Source of the DNA: Flavobacteriales bacterium
GTDB taxonomy: Bacteria; Bacteroidota; Bacteroidia; UBA10329
Length of the DNA: 64,000 nucleotides
Direction: 5' to 3'
NCBI GenBank assembly: GCA_020635535.1
Contig: JACJZP010000003.1
Coordinates: 180,410 to 244,409 of the forward strand
Part shown: positions 8,644 through 17,740 of the stretch, one piece after another
Layout: the number at the start of each line of letters is the position of its first letter
Numbering within the stretch: the first letter of the stretch is position 1
The notes under the pieces: generated by a model
Databases searched by the model: none
The model's input: the letters and a program-made list of their open reading frames with translations, nothing else
What the model was told of the DNA's origin: nothing
Translations under genes and position numbers: made by a program

Positions 8644-9576
8644 ATGAAAAGATCACACCTTTTACCTATTGCGATGTTGCTTTTTGCAGCGTGTTCAGAA
8701 AAACCGGGTGCTTCCGTGGAAACCTTCGATTCTACTGATACCACCGAAGCAGAGTTCACCTTTGATTTCGACCTGCAAGGACATCGCGGTGCGCGAGGTC
8801 TTTATCCTGAAAACAGCATTGAAGGCTTTTTAGCAGCGATTGAGCTACAGGTCAACACCTTGGAAATGGATGTCATCATTTCTAAGGATAAAAAGGTGGT
8901 TGTTTCTCACGAGCCGTGGATAAGCTCAGTCATTTGCTGGGGGTTGAACGACAAGCCTGTGCCAGAAGGAAAGGGTTTGAATATGTATCAAATGGACTAT
9001 GATGACATCACCAATTACAACTGCGGAAGCCAACCTCATCCTGATTTTCCGCTACAGGCCAAGATTCCAACATTCAAGCCGTTGCTAAGTGAAGTGGTAA
9101 CGGAGGTTGAGGCAAGTGTTGCATCGCTTGAATTGGAACCCGTTAAGTACAACATTGAGATAAAAAGCACGCCTGAAGGCGACAATATTTATCATCCAGA
9201 GCCAGCAGAGTTTTGCCAATTGGTTTATGATCAGATCGTGGAATCAGGAATCAAGGAAAGAACCATTATTCAAGCGTTTGATGTCCGTTCGCTACAGGCC
9301 ATGAAAAAGATCGACTCTTCCATTCCAGTTGCGCTTCTTGTCTACGAAACACAAGGATTTGAGAACGACCTCGAGAAGCTCGGTTTCACGCCAGAGATCT
9401 ATAGTCCGTATTACAAATTGGTGGATGAAGAACTCGTTGAAGCTTGCAAGATCAATGGTATTCAGCTTATTCCATGGACCGTTAATGAGGAGGAAGACAT
9501 GGAAGAAATGCTCGAACTCGGAGTTGACGGCATCATCACCGATTATCCCGATGTTGCTCTAACGCTCAAACTGTAG
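8644..9576 (+). CDS. Glycerophosphodiester phosphodiesterase, lipoprotein
   Basis: 310 residues with a lipoprotein signal (MLLFAACS, lipid-attached C17). The GDPD TIM-barrel begins with QGHRGARGLYPENS (catalytic H47-R48, Glu-Asn of the PENS motif) followed by TLEMDVIIS, which supplies metal-binding Glu and Asp, and a second catalytic His in VVVSHE. C-terminal PWTVNEEEDMEEMLELGVDGIITDYPD is the usual last part of the barrel. It would cleave glycerophosphodiesters to glycerol-3-phosphate and alcohol in the periplasm. Located 13 bases downstream of arfB. Confidence 0.92.
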   Translation: MKRSHLLPIAMLLFAACSEKPGASVETFDSTDTTEAEFTFDFDLQGHRGARGLYPENSIEGFLAAIELQVNTLEMDVIISKDKKVVVSHEPWISSVICWGLNDKPVPEGKGLNMYQMDYDDITNYNCGSQPHPDFPLQAKIPTFKPLLSEVVTEVEASVASLELEPVKYNIEIKSTPEGDNIYHPEPAEFCQLVYDQIVESGIKERTIIQAFDVRSLQAMKKIDSSIPVALLVYETQGFENDLEKLGFTPEIYSPYYKLVDEELVEACKINGIQLIPWTVNEEEDMEEMLELGVDGIITDYPDVALTLKL

Positions 9577-9577
9577 T

Positions 9578-9892
9578 TCAGTCTGCGGGTTTCGCCCAAC
9601 CGATTCCAGAATCAGCATTCAATTTTTCTATCGTGCCATCCAACGCGTAGTCGTGGCAAAGGATAGAAATGCGGTAAATGTTATCGGTGGAAGAAACTTC
9701 CTCGAGCAATTCCATTTTCAGATTTGATAGTCGATAAGGAACACGTTTTACGTCCTCCAATGTTTCGAATTTGATAATCAGTTCATAGCGCTTTTCAGAC
9801 TGCGCCTGTTCGGTTTCCGCAACTGATTTCTCGGTGGTTTTACAACCGAGCGTAGCAGATAGTAAGAACACCAGAATCAACAATCGGAACAT
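9578..9892 (-). CDS. Small predicted lipoprotein, unknown function
   Basis: A 104-residue protein with a short signal and lipobox (LLSATLGC) and a charged linker. The rest (YELIIKFETLEDVKRVPYRL...) looks like a small alpha/beta domain without known motif. Its 3' end meets the end of the GDPD gene convergently and its start is 59 bases from the divergent helicase gene. Not recognised. Confidence 0.6.
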   Translation of the reverse strand: MFRLLILVFLLSATLGCKTTEKSVAETEQAQSEKRYELIIKFETLEDVKRVPYRLSNLKMELLEEVSSTDNIYRISILCHDYALDGTIEKLNADSGIGWAKPAD

Positions 9893-9951
9893 GGTCGGTA
9901 AAGTTAGCTTCGCAATTGAATTTCATCCACGATCATGTACCTTCCGCAACC

Positions 9952-12900
9952 ATGCCATTCAAGATTTACAGATCGTCCGCAGGTTCAGGTAAGACCTTCA
10001 CGTTAGTTAAGGAATATCTCAAAATTTCATTGGCTACAGAACGTTCGGACGCCTACCGACACATTCTGGCCATCACCTTCACCAATAAGGCTGCGGAAGA
10101 GATGAAAGCGCGGGTTTTGGAGGTGCTTTCCGAATTAGCAAAACCTTCCGTAGATGAACATGCCATGGCGCAGATTCTACGAGATGAATTGGCCATAGCC
10201 GATGAAACGCTCAAACTGCGAGCGCACAATACGCTGCGCCACATGCTGCATCATTATTCCGATATCAGCATCAGCACCATCGACCATTTCACGCATAAGC
10301 TCATTCGGTCGTTTGCGCAAGATCTTGATCTTTCGGTGAATTTTGAAGTGGAGCTCGATTCCGACCGTATCATCACCGAAATCGTGAAAGAACTGCTATC
10401 GCGAGTTGGCTCAGATAAAGTGCTGACCGATGCGCTTCTCAATGTGGTTGAATCGCAGACAGAAAATGAAAAAGGTTGGTCGGTAAACCGAATTCTGAAT
10501 GATTTCTCCAAGGCACTTTTCGAAGAAGAAAGTCGCTTTCATCTAGAAAAGCTAAAGAATATCGGACTGAATGAATTCAATCAGCTTCGCTCGATTCTGA
10601 AAAAGAAGATTGCTGCCAACGAAAAGCAGATGAGCGAAGCAGCGAAACAGGCCTATTCCTCATTGAAGCAAGCAGGCATTTCGGAGGAGAAAATGTACTA
10701 CGGAGCCAAAGGAGTTCATGCTTTCATATCACGGACTGCGAGAAACGAATTCGGTGCGCCAAATTCTTATGTCAAGAAGAGCGTGGAGGAAGATAAATGG
10801 ACAAGCGGCAAAGCAGATGCATCCGACAAATCGGCCATTGAAGGCATTAAAAACGAGTTGATTCTAGCGGTTGAAACGGTTGAATCGCTGCTTCCAGAAA
10901 CCAACTATTTCAAGATCATTTTCGAGAATCTGTATGGTGTGGCTTTGCTGGACGAGATGCTCCGAATCCAAAAGCAGATTCAAGAAGACGAAGAGATCTT
11001 GCATATCGGTGAGTTCAATCATTTGGTGAGTAATGTGGTAATGACCGAAACCGCGCCTTTCATCTATGAACGCATCGGTTACCGATACAACCATTTCTTG
11101 GTAGATGAATTTCAGGATACCAGCGTGCTGCAATGGTTCAACCTGTTACCGTTGGTTGATGAAAGTCTCGCTCACGATAATCTGTGTCTGATCGTTGGAG
11201 ATGCCAAGCAGAGTATTTATCGGTGGCGCGGTGGTGATGTACGGCAATTCGTGGAACTTCCAGCGGCTTATCGAACCTCTTATTTGGAAGAACGTCTATC
11301 TGAAAACCCAGAAATGGTGCGCTTGATGGATGAGCGCGAGCAAAGCATGAAAGCGCATGAGGTCACGGAAAACCTCGATAGCAACTATCGCTCTTTTTCA
11401 AACGTGGTCAGTTTCAATAATCAGTTGTTTGAGAAGCTTCCGAATGCCATGCCCGAATCGCTGGCATCCATGTATGATGGTGCTTCGCAGAAAATCACCA
11501 AATCAGATTCTGGAATGGTAAAACTGCGGTTTTTCCAACCTGAAGAATCATCCAACCGAAGTTGGCCAGAATACGTCCCGCTCTCGTTAGAACAGATTGA
11601 AGAATGGGTGAATGAAGCGCTCGCAGATGGTTTTGCCGCTGGCGATATTGCTGTCATTCTGCGCAGAAACAGCGATGCCGTTACCGTGGCGCAATACTTG
11701 GTAGAACGTAAATTCAAGGTTGTTTCCAACGAATCGTTGCTCATCAACAGTTCGCCAAAAGTGCGGCTGTTGGTCAATTTGGCCACTTGGCTGGCAGATG
11801 ACCAAGACACCGTGAATATTGTGGAAATGGTTCAGCATTTCGGTTTGGTTCGAAATGAAGAAAGTCAAACTCCAGAACGGTTAATGCGAATCGGTCGAAA
11901 GCCAGAAACCCGCATTAAAGCTCTCATTGATGAATTGTACCCGAACGTCAATTGGAATGCCATCAAACAGGAGAGTCTTTACGGTCAGTTTGAACTGCTG
12001 AAACATCACTTTCTTGGAAACGGAACGGATGCGTATGTCAACTTTTTCTTCGATGAGATTCTGAAATACTCTAAGTCCAATAGCGATGGACTGCTTGGCT
12101 TCTTGGAGCATTGGAAAGAGAAGCGCGATAAGCTTTCAATCGCGTTACCTGAGAAAGATGATGCTATTCGCATTATGACCATTCACAAAAGTAAGGGGTT
12201 GGAGTTTCCTGTTGTCATTCACCCGTTTGTGGATTATCCGACCAATAATCGCGGAAACGAAGTGTGGGCGTATTTGGAAGATGAAGCGCTGAAACCGCTC
12301 GATCGCATTCGCATCACCACAGGAAAAAAACTCGAAAACACACCATTCGAAGTACAGAACGAGCAGGAGAATCAGCTTCGGAAAATGGATATGTTCAATG
12401 AGTTATACGTGGCATTTACGCGAGCCAAAGCACGACTTTACGCTTGCGGCAAGGTCGGTTCAAAAACAACTTCAACGGCAATTCAATACGTGTTTGATGA
12501 ACTGAAAAAGGCAGATTCGACTGTCGCTGAAGAACTCAGTTATCAACTTGGTAATCGAGCTGAATACAAGCGAAAGAATTCTGAACAACAGCACTTCAAA
12601 CTGCACGACTGCGGAGACCCGAACTGGAAATCGCGCATTAGCATTTCGAAACCATCGAAAGACAAATGGAAAACAGCCGATGAAAGTGATGCTCGAAACC
12701 TCGGAATACTGATTCATGAAGCTTTGGCTCATGTGAAAACTGAAACGGACATTCCGAATGCAGTAAACATATTGATTGAAGATGGTCGCATTTCTGTTCA
12801 GGAATCAGATGAACTGCGGCAAACGATGCGAAATCTCATTTCGCGTAGCGAACTGAAACCACTTTACACGCTGGGAAACACCATAAGAAACGAGGTTGAT

Positions 12901-13110
12901 ATTCAACTTTCTGACGGCAAATGGGTTCGTCCAGACCGAGTTGTTTACCAAGATGATTCTGCTTGGGTGCTCGATTACAAAACTGGTAAGGAAACAGGCA
13001 AACACAAGAAGCAGATGGAAGCGTACAAGCAAGCCATGACTGAACTTGGCTTTAAACAAGTGCAAGGCATGCTGGTTTATTTGAATGAGGAGAAGGTTGT
13101 GACGGTTTGA
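9952..13110 (+). CDS. UvrD/RecB-type helicase-nuclease (AddA-like)
   Basis: 1052 residues from the ATG at 9952; the frame extends to 9916 but MPFKIYRSSAGSGKT is the usual beginning. Superfamily 1 helicase motifs in order: Walker A SSAGSGKT (residues 8-15), TFTNKAAEEMK, the Walker B VDEFQDTSVLQW, IVGDAKQSIYRWRGGD, TIHKSKGLEFPVV and LYVAFTRAKARL. The last ~150 residues are a RecB/Cas4-type nuclease with AWVLDYKTGKE as active-site Asp...Lys. It should process double-strand breaks together with an AddB-like partner, which is not adjacent. Function well supported; precise complex membership inferred. Confidence 0.9.
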   Translation: MPFKIYRSSAGSGKTFTLVKEYLKISLATERSDAYRHILAITFTNKAAEEMKARVLEVLSELAKPSVDEHAMAQILRDELAIADETLKLRAHNTLRHMLHHYSDISISTIDHFTHKLIRSFAQDLDLSVNFEVELDSDRIITEIVKELLSRVGSDKVLTDALLNVVESQTENEKGWSVNRILNDFSKALFEEESRFHLEKLKNIGLNEFNQLRSILKKKIAANEKQMSEAAKQAYSSLKQAGISEEKMYYGAKGVHAFISRTARNEFGAPNSYVKKSVEEDKWTSGKADASDKSAIEGIKNELILAVETVESLLPETNYFKIIFENLYGVALLDEMLRIQKQIQEDEEILHIGEFNHLVSNVVMTETAPFIYERIGYRYNHFLVDEFQDTSVLQWFNLLPLVDESLAHDNLCLIVGDAKQSIYRWRGGDVRQFVELPAAYRTSYLEERLSENPEMVRLMDEREQSMKAHEVTENLDSNYRSFSNVVSFNNQLFEKLPNAMPESLASMYDGASQKITKSDSGMVKLRFFQPEESSNRSWPEYVPLSLEQIEEWVNEALADGFAAGDIAVILRRNSDAVTVAQYLVERKFKVVSNESLLINSSPKVRLLVNLATWLADDQDTVNIVEMVQHFGLVRNEESQTPERLMRIGRKPETRIKALIDELYPNVNWNAIKQESLYGQFELLKHHFLGNGTDAYVNFFFDEILKYSKSNSDGLLGFLEHWKEKRDKLSIALPEKDDAIRIMTIHKSKGLEFPVVIHPFVDYPTNNRGNEVWAYLEDEALKPLDRIRITTGKKLENTPFEVQNEQENQLRKMDMFNELYVAFTRAKARLYACGKVGSKTTSTAIQYVFDELKKADSTVAEELSYQLGNRAEYKRKNSEQQHFKLHDCGDPNWKSRISISKPSKDKWKTADESDARNLGILIHEALAHVKTETDIPNAVNILIEDGRISVQESDELRQTMRNLISRSELKPLYTLGNTIRNEVDIQLSDGKWVRPDRVVYQDDSAWVLDYKTGKETGKHKKQMEAYKQAMTELGFKQVQGMLVYLNEEKVVTV

Positions 13111-13112
13111 AC

Positions 13113-13120
13113 TAATTTTG
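13113..13120 (+). promoter_or_regulatory. Bacteroidota-type -7 element for the TPR gene
   Basis: TAATTTTG fits the TAnnTTTG -7 consensus and lies 5 bases before the ATG at 13126, immediately after the helicase stop. No clear TTTG -33 element sits at ideal spacing. If used, the transcript is nearly leaderless. Confidence 0.45.
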
Positions 13121-13125
13121 CAGCG

Positions 13126-13827
13126 ATGAATTCACAGATTGAGAGAGGAGCAGAACTGATAGGCAAAGGCGACATTCAAGGTGCGCTAAGCCTTTTCGAG
13201 TTAGTGGTTGAGTCAAATCCAATTGACCATTTGGCCATTTATTACGTGGGGCTTTGCCACTTGAAAATGGACAAAGTCTCAACCGCTGTATTGCACTTTA
13301 ATCGTGCACTGGAAATTGCTCCGAATACGGTGAACTATATCAGTGATAGAGCAGTTGCCAAACTCCGTGTAAAAGACCAAGAAGGCAGTTTGGCCGATCT
13401 CGACAAATGCGTGGAGCTCGACCCGAATTACAGCTACCGTTATTCGTTGCGCGCCTTTGCCAAAAACAGTTTTGGTGATGCCGATGGTGCAATTGAGGAT
13501 TACATGAAAGCCATTGAACTGGACCCAAGTGATCCGATCACATACAACAATCTCGGATTGGCGCAAGAAGCGAAAGGTTATCAGATAGATGCAAAAAGGA
13601 GCTTCGATAAGTCGAATGAATTGTCTGGATACGACCCAAATCGGAAAGCGAAAGACCACACAATAAAATTGAAGAAGCAGGAAGATGAAACTCGCATTGA
13701 GCAACTTCCTGCTGAAGAATCGGCTTCTTATTGGTCAACGATCAAATCGGTTTTCACTGACTCCAAGCAGCGTTCTGAGTTCGTCAAATTCACTGGAAAT
13801 CTACTTCGAGGAAAAACGAACGAATGA
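13126..13827 (+). CDS. Tetratricopeptide-repeat protein
   Basis: 233 residues with four or five TPR units over residues ~1-170; typical helix patterns are DHLAIYYVGLCHLKMDKVST, then the repeat ending NRALEIAPN and DYMKAIELDPSDPITYNNL. No signal peptide, so probably a cytosolic or membrane-proximal scaffold. The C-terminal 60 residues are charged and lack repeats. The stop overlaps the next start by four bases (ATGA), so the two genes are likely translationally coupled. Confidence 0.85.
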   Translation: MNSQIERGAELIGKGDIQGALSLFELVVESNPIDHLAIYYVGLCHLKMDKVSTAVLHFNRALEIAPNTVNYISDRAVAKLRVKDQEGSLADLDKCVELDPNYSYRYSLRAFAKNSFGDADGAIEDYMKAIELDPSDPITYNNLGLAQEAKGYQIDAKRSFDKSNELSGYDPNRKAKDHTIKLKKQEDETRIEQLPAEESASYWSTIKSVFTDSKQRSEFVKFTGNLLRGKTNE

Positions 13828-14168
13828 CATTCTTTCAGCGCTTCGGCTACTTCGCCTTTGGTCTAGGAATGGGTTCCATTCTGGTTTATTTCATGCTAAT
13901 TCGCGATAGAGAATTTCCGCCATGGACACCAGAAGGCCGTGTATTGGAGGAATTGACCAACGACACGATTTTCATCTCACCAGATCTGAATGTTCAATTC
14001 ACAGATTCTGTACTCAGAAGTAAGGTGAAGCATTCAGAAGTTCTGTTTCGCGAAAGCATCGTTCGAAACAAGCCTTGTCGCGAATATCAATTGGACTCAA
14101 AACAAGAACGGATGCGTGTCAGCATATGTGACAGCATCCGAACTTTGGTTCAGTACGAACCTAAATAG
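13824..14168 (+). CDS. Small membrane-anchored protein, DUF4258-like
   Basis: 114 residues with one N-terminal membrane segment (FFQRFGYFAFGLGMGSILVY) and a soluble domain with PPWTPEGRVLEEL and a single CREYQ cysteine. The shape (FQRxGY start, then R-x-L-E-x-L) resembles a small family common in Bacteroidota next to housekeeping genes, annotated DUF4258 as I remember it. Overlaps the TPR gene by four bases. Function unknown. Confidence 0.65.
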   Translation: MTFFQRFGYFAFGLGMGSILVYFMLIRDREFPPWTPEGRVLEELTNDTIFISPDLNVQFTDSVLRSKVKHSEVLFRESIVRNKPCREYQLDSKQERMRVSICDSIRTLVQYEPK

Positions 14169-14179
14169 AATTTTGAATA

Positions 14180-14938
14180 TTACTTAGCCCCTAATTCGCG
14201 GCCTTTGGCTGCCAGTTTCTCACTATCTGGCATGAACTGAAGCCCCCAATTGATGGTTTTCTTGGCCGAATCTGCATAGTTCTGCTCCATCATAATGTCA
14301 GCCCAACGAATGAAACCTTCTTCCAGTGCAGGTTTTGAAGCTTTGCTTGGGCGGTATTTCGAATCGGCATATTTGGTAACCAGCATGCCCATAGCCTGGT
14401 TAATGTCTCGCTCCGCCTGACCTGTATTACGATTAAGTTGCTCCAGAACACCCTTGTAAAAAAGTATGTTAGGGTCGTCTGGCATGGCCTTTACCATGTA
14501 CTTGTATGCAGAAACGGCATTTCTACGTTTTCGCTCATCGTCAACATACTGTGCAGCATCTGCTATTCCTGCTTTCTTCAGGTTCTCAAAGAAGTCGGCA
14601 TTGTCCTCATACCAAACGCCTTCTTTGTCCTTGCTAGCAAACTTTGCCGCGTATTTGAATGCATCTTGTAGGGCCTTAGGGTATTCTTCTTCCATTGCCT
14701 CATCATTCATTTGGCTTATCTCATACCAGGCCATTGCAATGTACAGATAGACCTCAGGGTCTTTTTTGTACTTATCACTCTCTACCATGCTGATTCCCTT
14801 GTAAGCAACATCCTCGTACTTCTCCTCAATAAAAAGTTTTTCGAGTTTGAAATTCATACCCCCGACCACTTGGCCAATAGCTGGAAAGGCAATGAGTGAA
14901 ACAAGTAAAACTGGAAGGAATCGATAGATGAAATACAT
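14180..14938 (-). CDS. Exported TPR-like protein, unknown function
   Basis: 252 residues with a cleavable signal peptide (LPVLLVSLIAFPAIGQ). The mature part is all helical with degenerate TPR-type units (DPEVYLYIAMAWYEIS; DPNILFYKGVLEQLNR; ADSAKKTINWGLQFMPDSE). Probably a periplasmic protein-interaction scaffold. Stands alone, convergent with the DUF4258-like gene and divergent from the coiled-coil lipoprotein gene. Confidence 0.7.
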   Translation of the reverse strand: MYFIYRFLPVLLVSLIAFPAIGQVVGGMNFKLEKLFIEEKYEDVAYKGISMVESDKYKKDPEVYLYIAMAWYEISQMNDEAMEEEYPKALQDAFKYAAKFASKDKEGVWYEDNADFFENLKKAGIADAAQYVDDERKRRNAVSAYKYMVKAMPDDPNILFYKGVLEQLNRNTGQAERDINQAMGMLVTKYADSKYRPSKASKPALEEGFIRWADIMMEQNYADSAKKTINWGLQFMPDSEKLAAKGRELGAK

Positions 14939-15215
14939 AATAGATTATTTGTGTTTTTGGTTCATCGCGAATGTAAGCAACTATCGTGCTAATCAAGAAT
15001 CGGAAGCAACAAGATTGATGGTTTCCGTTAAAAGATGTGATGATTTTCTCAGTTGGGAAATTTGAATGGCTGACCACCGTTACATCTTCGTCACAAAATT
15101 GATAACCGTTGAAACCAATGTCTGAATCCGGCATCCAACTATGTAGGATATTGCGCCATGAAGAGACAGGCTTCATTTGAAAGTCTTACATTCAAACCGA
15201 TAAATCCCTTAAACC
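14939..15215. other. 277-base divergent intergenic region
   Basis: Apart from the promoter-like element for the left gene I see nothing clear here. A minus-strand open frame passes through it but has no coding-like composition. Confidence 0.4.
14968..14996 (-). promoter_or_regulatory. Probable promoter of the 14180-14938 gene
   Basis: On the minus strand a TTG (14996-14994) is followed after 18 bases by TACATTCG (14975-14968), close to the Bacteroidota TTTG-N19-TAnnTTTG consensus, 30 bases before the ATG. Confidence 0.45.
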
Positions 15216-16088
15216 ATGAGACCAATAGCCATCATTTTATTTGCCACGTTGATTTTCGCATCCTGCAATCAGCGAGAAAAGGAACTTGAACAGAAAGTTG
15301 CAGAATTGGAGCAACTGGATTCTTTGAAGAACGAAGACATTACGGCCTTCATTGACGGAATGACGTTGATACAGACCACACTTGATAGTATTAAACGTTT
15401 GGAAGGAATCATCACTGCGCGTGTCATTGATAATCCTGAGAATGGTCTTTCTGCTGAGGAGGCCATCGTTGATGATATGGTGATGATCTACGAGAGTCTG
15501 AAGAGCACGCGTGAGCAGATTCAACGTTTGGAAAAGAAACTGGAGCAGAGTTCCATAAGCTCTGAGAAGATGAAAACGCTTATCGCTAAGCTGAAAGAAG
15601 ACATCAAGAAGAAGGATGAGGAGATAACGATGCTGAAGGAAGGTTTGGCCGAGGCCAATATCTATATCGACCAATTGATGAGCAGTGTGGATCGTTTGGC
15701 ATTGGAAAATGAGCGCAGAGTAAAGGTTATCCAAGAAAAGAACGAGGAGCTTCAAAAGAAGGAAGAAGAGATTCAGAAAGGATTCTATGCCATTGGAAAT
15801 GTGAAAGACCTGCGTGGAAAGAACATCATAGACAAAGAGGGCGCATTTCTTGGCCTTGGCGGTGTTAAGGTTGTATCAGAAGACATGAGTTTGGAAGATC
15901 TGACCGAGATCAACATCCTGGAAATGACGGAAATTGCGGTTGATGCAAAGAAGGCAGAGCTTGTTACTCCGCATCCAAAAGACAGTTACGAGTTTGTGGA
16001 AGAAGGGAAGAAGGTGGCCAAGCTGGTGATCTCAGATCCGGAAGCATTTTGGCAGAATTCAAAAGTTTTGGTCATTGTGACAAATTGA
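15216..16088 (+). CDS. Coiled-coil lipoprotein
   Basis: 290 residues. Lipoprotein signal with lipobox LIFASC, then a long heptad-repeat coiled coil (about residues 20-185, for example REQIQRLEKKLEQ and EKNEELQKKEEEIQKG), and a C-terminal globular part of about 100 residues starting FYAIGNVKDLRGKNII. The architecture resembles Bacteroidota coiled-coil lipoproteins some of which are annotated as Cbp1-like collagen-binding adhesins; I cannot confirm ligand binding from sequence. Followed 6 bases later by a small gene on the same strand. Confidence 0.75.
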   Translation: MRPIAIILFATLIFASCNQREKELEQKVAELEQLDSLKNEDITAFIDGMTLIQTTLDSIKRLEGIITARVIDNPENGLSAEEAIVDDMVMIYESLKSTREQIQRLEKKLEQSSISSEKMKTLIAKLKEDIKKKDEEITMLKEGLAEANIYIDQLMSSVDRLALENERRVKVIQEKNEELQKKEEEIQKGFYAIGNVKDLRGKNIIDKEGAFLGLGGVKVVSEDMSLEDLTEINILEMTEIAVDAKKAELVTPHPKDSYEFVEEGKKVAKLVISDPEAFWQNSKVLVIVTN

Positions 16089-16094
16089 TCCGAT

Positions 16095-16553
16095 GTGAAC
16101 GCAGAAGAGTTTGTCGAAAAGTATCTCTTGGAAGAGGTTAGGGTAATGGAAGCCGCCAATGTGCGGCTTCATCTTTTAATGGCTATGCTACAGGGCGTAG
16201 AAACGGCTGGCGCATTTCTGGATGATAAGCCATTCAAGGCGAAAGGGCAGGGGAGAAAGCGGTTTCAACTGGCCTTGAGTAAACTGTTCCCGAAGTCGTA
16301 TTCAGAGGCGAATTCCAAGATCGATCTCTACGGACAATTGCGCAGTCATATGGCACACTGTATGCTTCCAGCCGTGCAGGTTAGATTAGATTCGGAGCTA
16401 AGCAACCATTTGAAATTTCGAGAGGGGATTCTCTACTTCAGTATTGAGGCATTCTACTCCGATTATGAACTTGCTATGAAGAAGCTCTTGGAAAAGCTGA
16501 GATCTGGAGAGCTCAAGAACAAGAAGATCATCCTCGAAGGGATTGCTTCATAG
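16095..16553 (+). CDS. Conserved-looking hypothetical protein, 152 residues
   Basis: Begins with GTG at 16095, 6 bases after the coiled-coil lipoprotein; the nearby ATG at 16093 is in another frame and stops at once. The product is mostly helical, without signal or membrane segment, with basic patch KAKGQGRKRFQ and a LYGQLRSHMAHCMLP segment. The composition and codon use match neighbours, so I treat it as a real cytosolic protein. Not recognised. Confidence 0.65.
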   Translation: MNAEEFVEKYLLEEVRVMEAANVRLHLLMAMLQGVETAGAFLDDKPFKAKGQGRKRFQLALSKLFPKSYSEANSKIDLYGQLRSHMAHCMLPAVQVRLDSELSNHLKFREGILYFSIEAFYSDYELAMKKLLEKLRSGELKNKKIILEGIAS

Positions 16554-16555
16554 TC

Positions 16556-17665
16556 TCAATCCTTCCACTTGGCTAAGAACAGGTTGGTGTCGTGCGTACC
16601 GCCATTGTTCCTGTTGCTGCTAAAAAGAAGGTATTCTCCAGAACGCGAGAACATTGGAAAGGCATCGAAAATGCCATCGTATGTGATCTGTTCCAAGCCG
16701 GTTCCATCCAAGTTGATCATAAAGAGATTGAACGGGTAACCCTTTTCAGATGCATGGTTGGATGAGAAGATAACTTTCTCGCCATTTGGATGGAAAAATG
16801 GTGCCCAATTGGCATTTCCAAGGTCGGTCAGTTTTCTGAGTTCAGAGCCATCCACGTTGCAGATGTAGAGTTCCATTTCGGTGGGTGTTACCAGTCCTTG
16901 AGCAAGCAAAGCTTTGTAATCCGCAATTTCTTCTTCCGTTTTTGGGCGGCTGCTTCTGAAAATGAGTTTCTCGCCATCTGGCGAAAAGAACGCTCCACCA
17001 TCGTACCCCAGTTCCGTGGTTATCTGTTTTACATCAGAACCATCAATGTTCATAGTGTAAAGCTCTAGGTCGCCACTTCGCAAACTGGTAAAAACGATCT
17101 TATCCCCTTTCGGTGAAACAGTTGGTTCTGCATCATAACCTTCTTCATTGGTAAGTTGAGCAATGATGTTCCCATTCAGATCGGCCACAAAAATGTCGAA
17201 GCCTGCATAAACAGGCCACACGTATTTGCCATCCTCGCGCTTTTCAGGTTTTGGAGGGCAAGCAGCATCATCCAAATGGGTCGAAGCATAAATAATGGTC
17301 GTATCGCCAGGCATAAAGTAGGAGCAGGTGGTTCTCCCTTGTCCTGTGCTTATAAGTTTTGGACGCTCAGTCATCATTCTCTGTGCATCTGCCACAGGTG
17401 TGAAATAGATCTGGTCGCAAGAATCGCCCCAAGCGGCATTCGTTGCTTGAAACACGATCTTGCTATCATCAAAACTCCAGTATGCCTCTGCATTATCGCC
17501 TCCATTGGTAAGTTGTATCACGGTATCGAAATGAGTTTCTTCCGGGTAATGCAACAGCGAGGTCTTGGTGGCACCGGAATGGCCATCATATTCATGGCCG
17601 TTTTTGGGTTCGTTTCCACACGAAAAAAGGGCAACAGATAACAGAAAAAGGAGCGCGTTTCTCAT
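16556..17665 (-). CDS. TolB-like beta-propeller lipoprotein
   Basis: 369 residues from the ATG at 17665, chosen because it gives the signal and lipobox LLFLLSVALFSC; the frame could extend to 17731. The mature protein consists of WD40/PD40-type repeats: AEPTVSPKGDKIVFTS, GGAFFSPDGEKLIFRSSRP, WAPFFHPNGEKVIFSSN and FPMFSRSGEYLLFSSNRN. These form a TolB-type six-bladed propeller in the periplasm. No peptidase or OmpA domain is attached. Probably a protein-binding envelope factor. Confidence 0.85.
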   Translation of the reverse strand: MRNALLFLLSVALFSCGNEPKNGHEYDGHSGATKTSLLHYPEETHFDTVIQLTNGGDNAEAYWSFDDSKIVFQATNAAWGDSCDQIYFTPVADAQRMMTERPKLISTGQGRTTCSYFMPGDTTIIYASTHLDDAACPPKPEKREDGKYVWPVYAGFDIFVADLNGNIIAQLTNEEGYDAEPTVSPKGDKIVFTSLRSGDLELYTMNIDGSDVKQITTELGYDGGAFFSPDGEKLIFRSSRPKTEEEIADYKALLAQGLVTPTEMELYICNVDGSELRKLTDLGNANWAPFFHPNGEKVIFSSNHASEKGYPFNLFMINLDGTGLEQITYDGIFDAFPMFSRSGEYLLFSSNRNNGGTHDTNLFLAKWKD

Positions 17666-17686
17666 CACTTCAAGGTATTTCGGGCG

Positions 17687-17694
17687 CAAAGCTA
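17687..17694 (-). promoter_or_regulatory. -7 element upstream of the TolB-like gene
   Basis: On the minus strand TAGCTTTG matches TAnnTTTG, 22 bases before the chosen ATG at 17665, which also supports that start over the longer frame to 17731. No good -33 element is seen. Confidence 0.45.
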
Positions 17695-17740
17695 CTCGCA
17701 TGATCGGGATTGTTGCGACATTCGCAGCCAAATCACTCCA

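Noticed and set aside
14826..15176. 116-codon minus-strand frame in the divergent intergenic region
   Set aside because: Overlaps the signal-peptide end of the 14180 gene in another frame, no conserved features.
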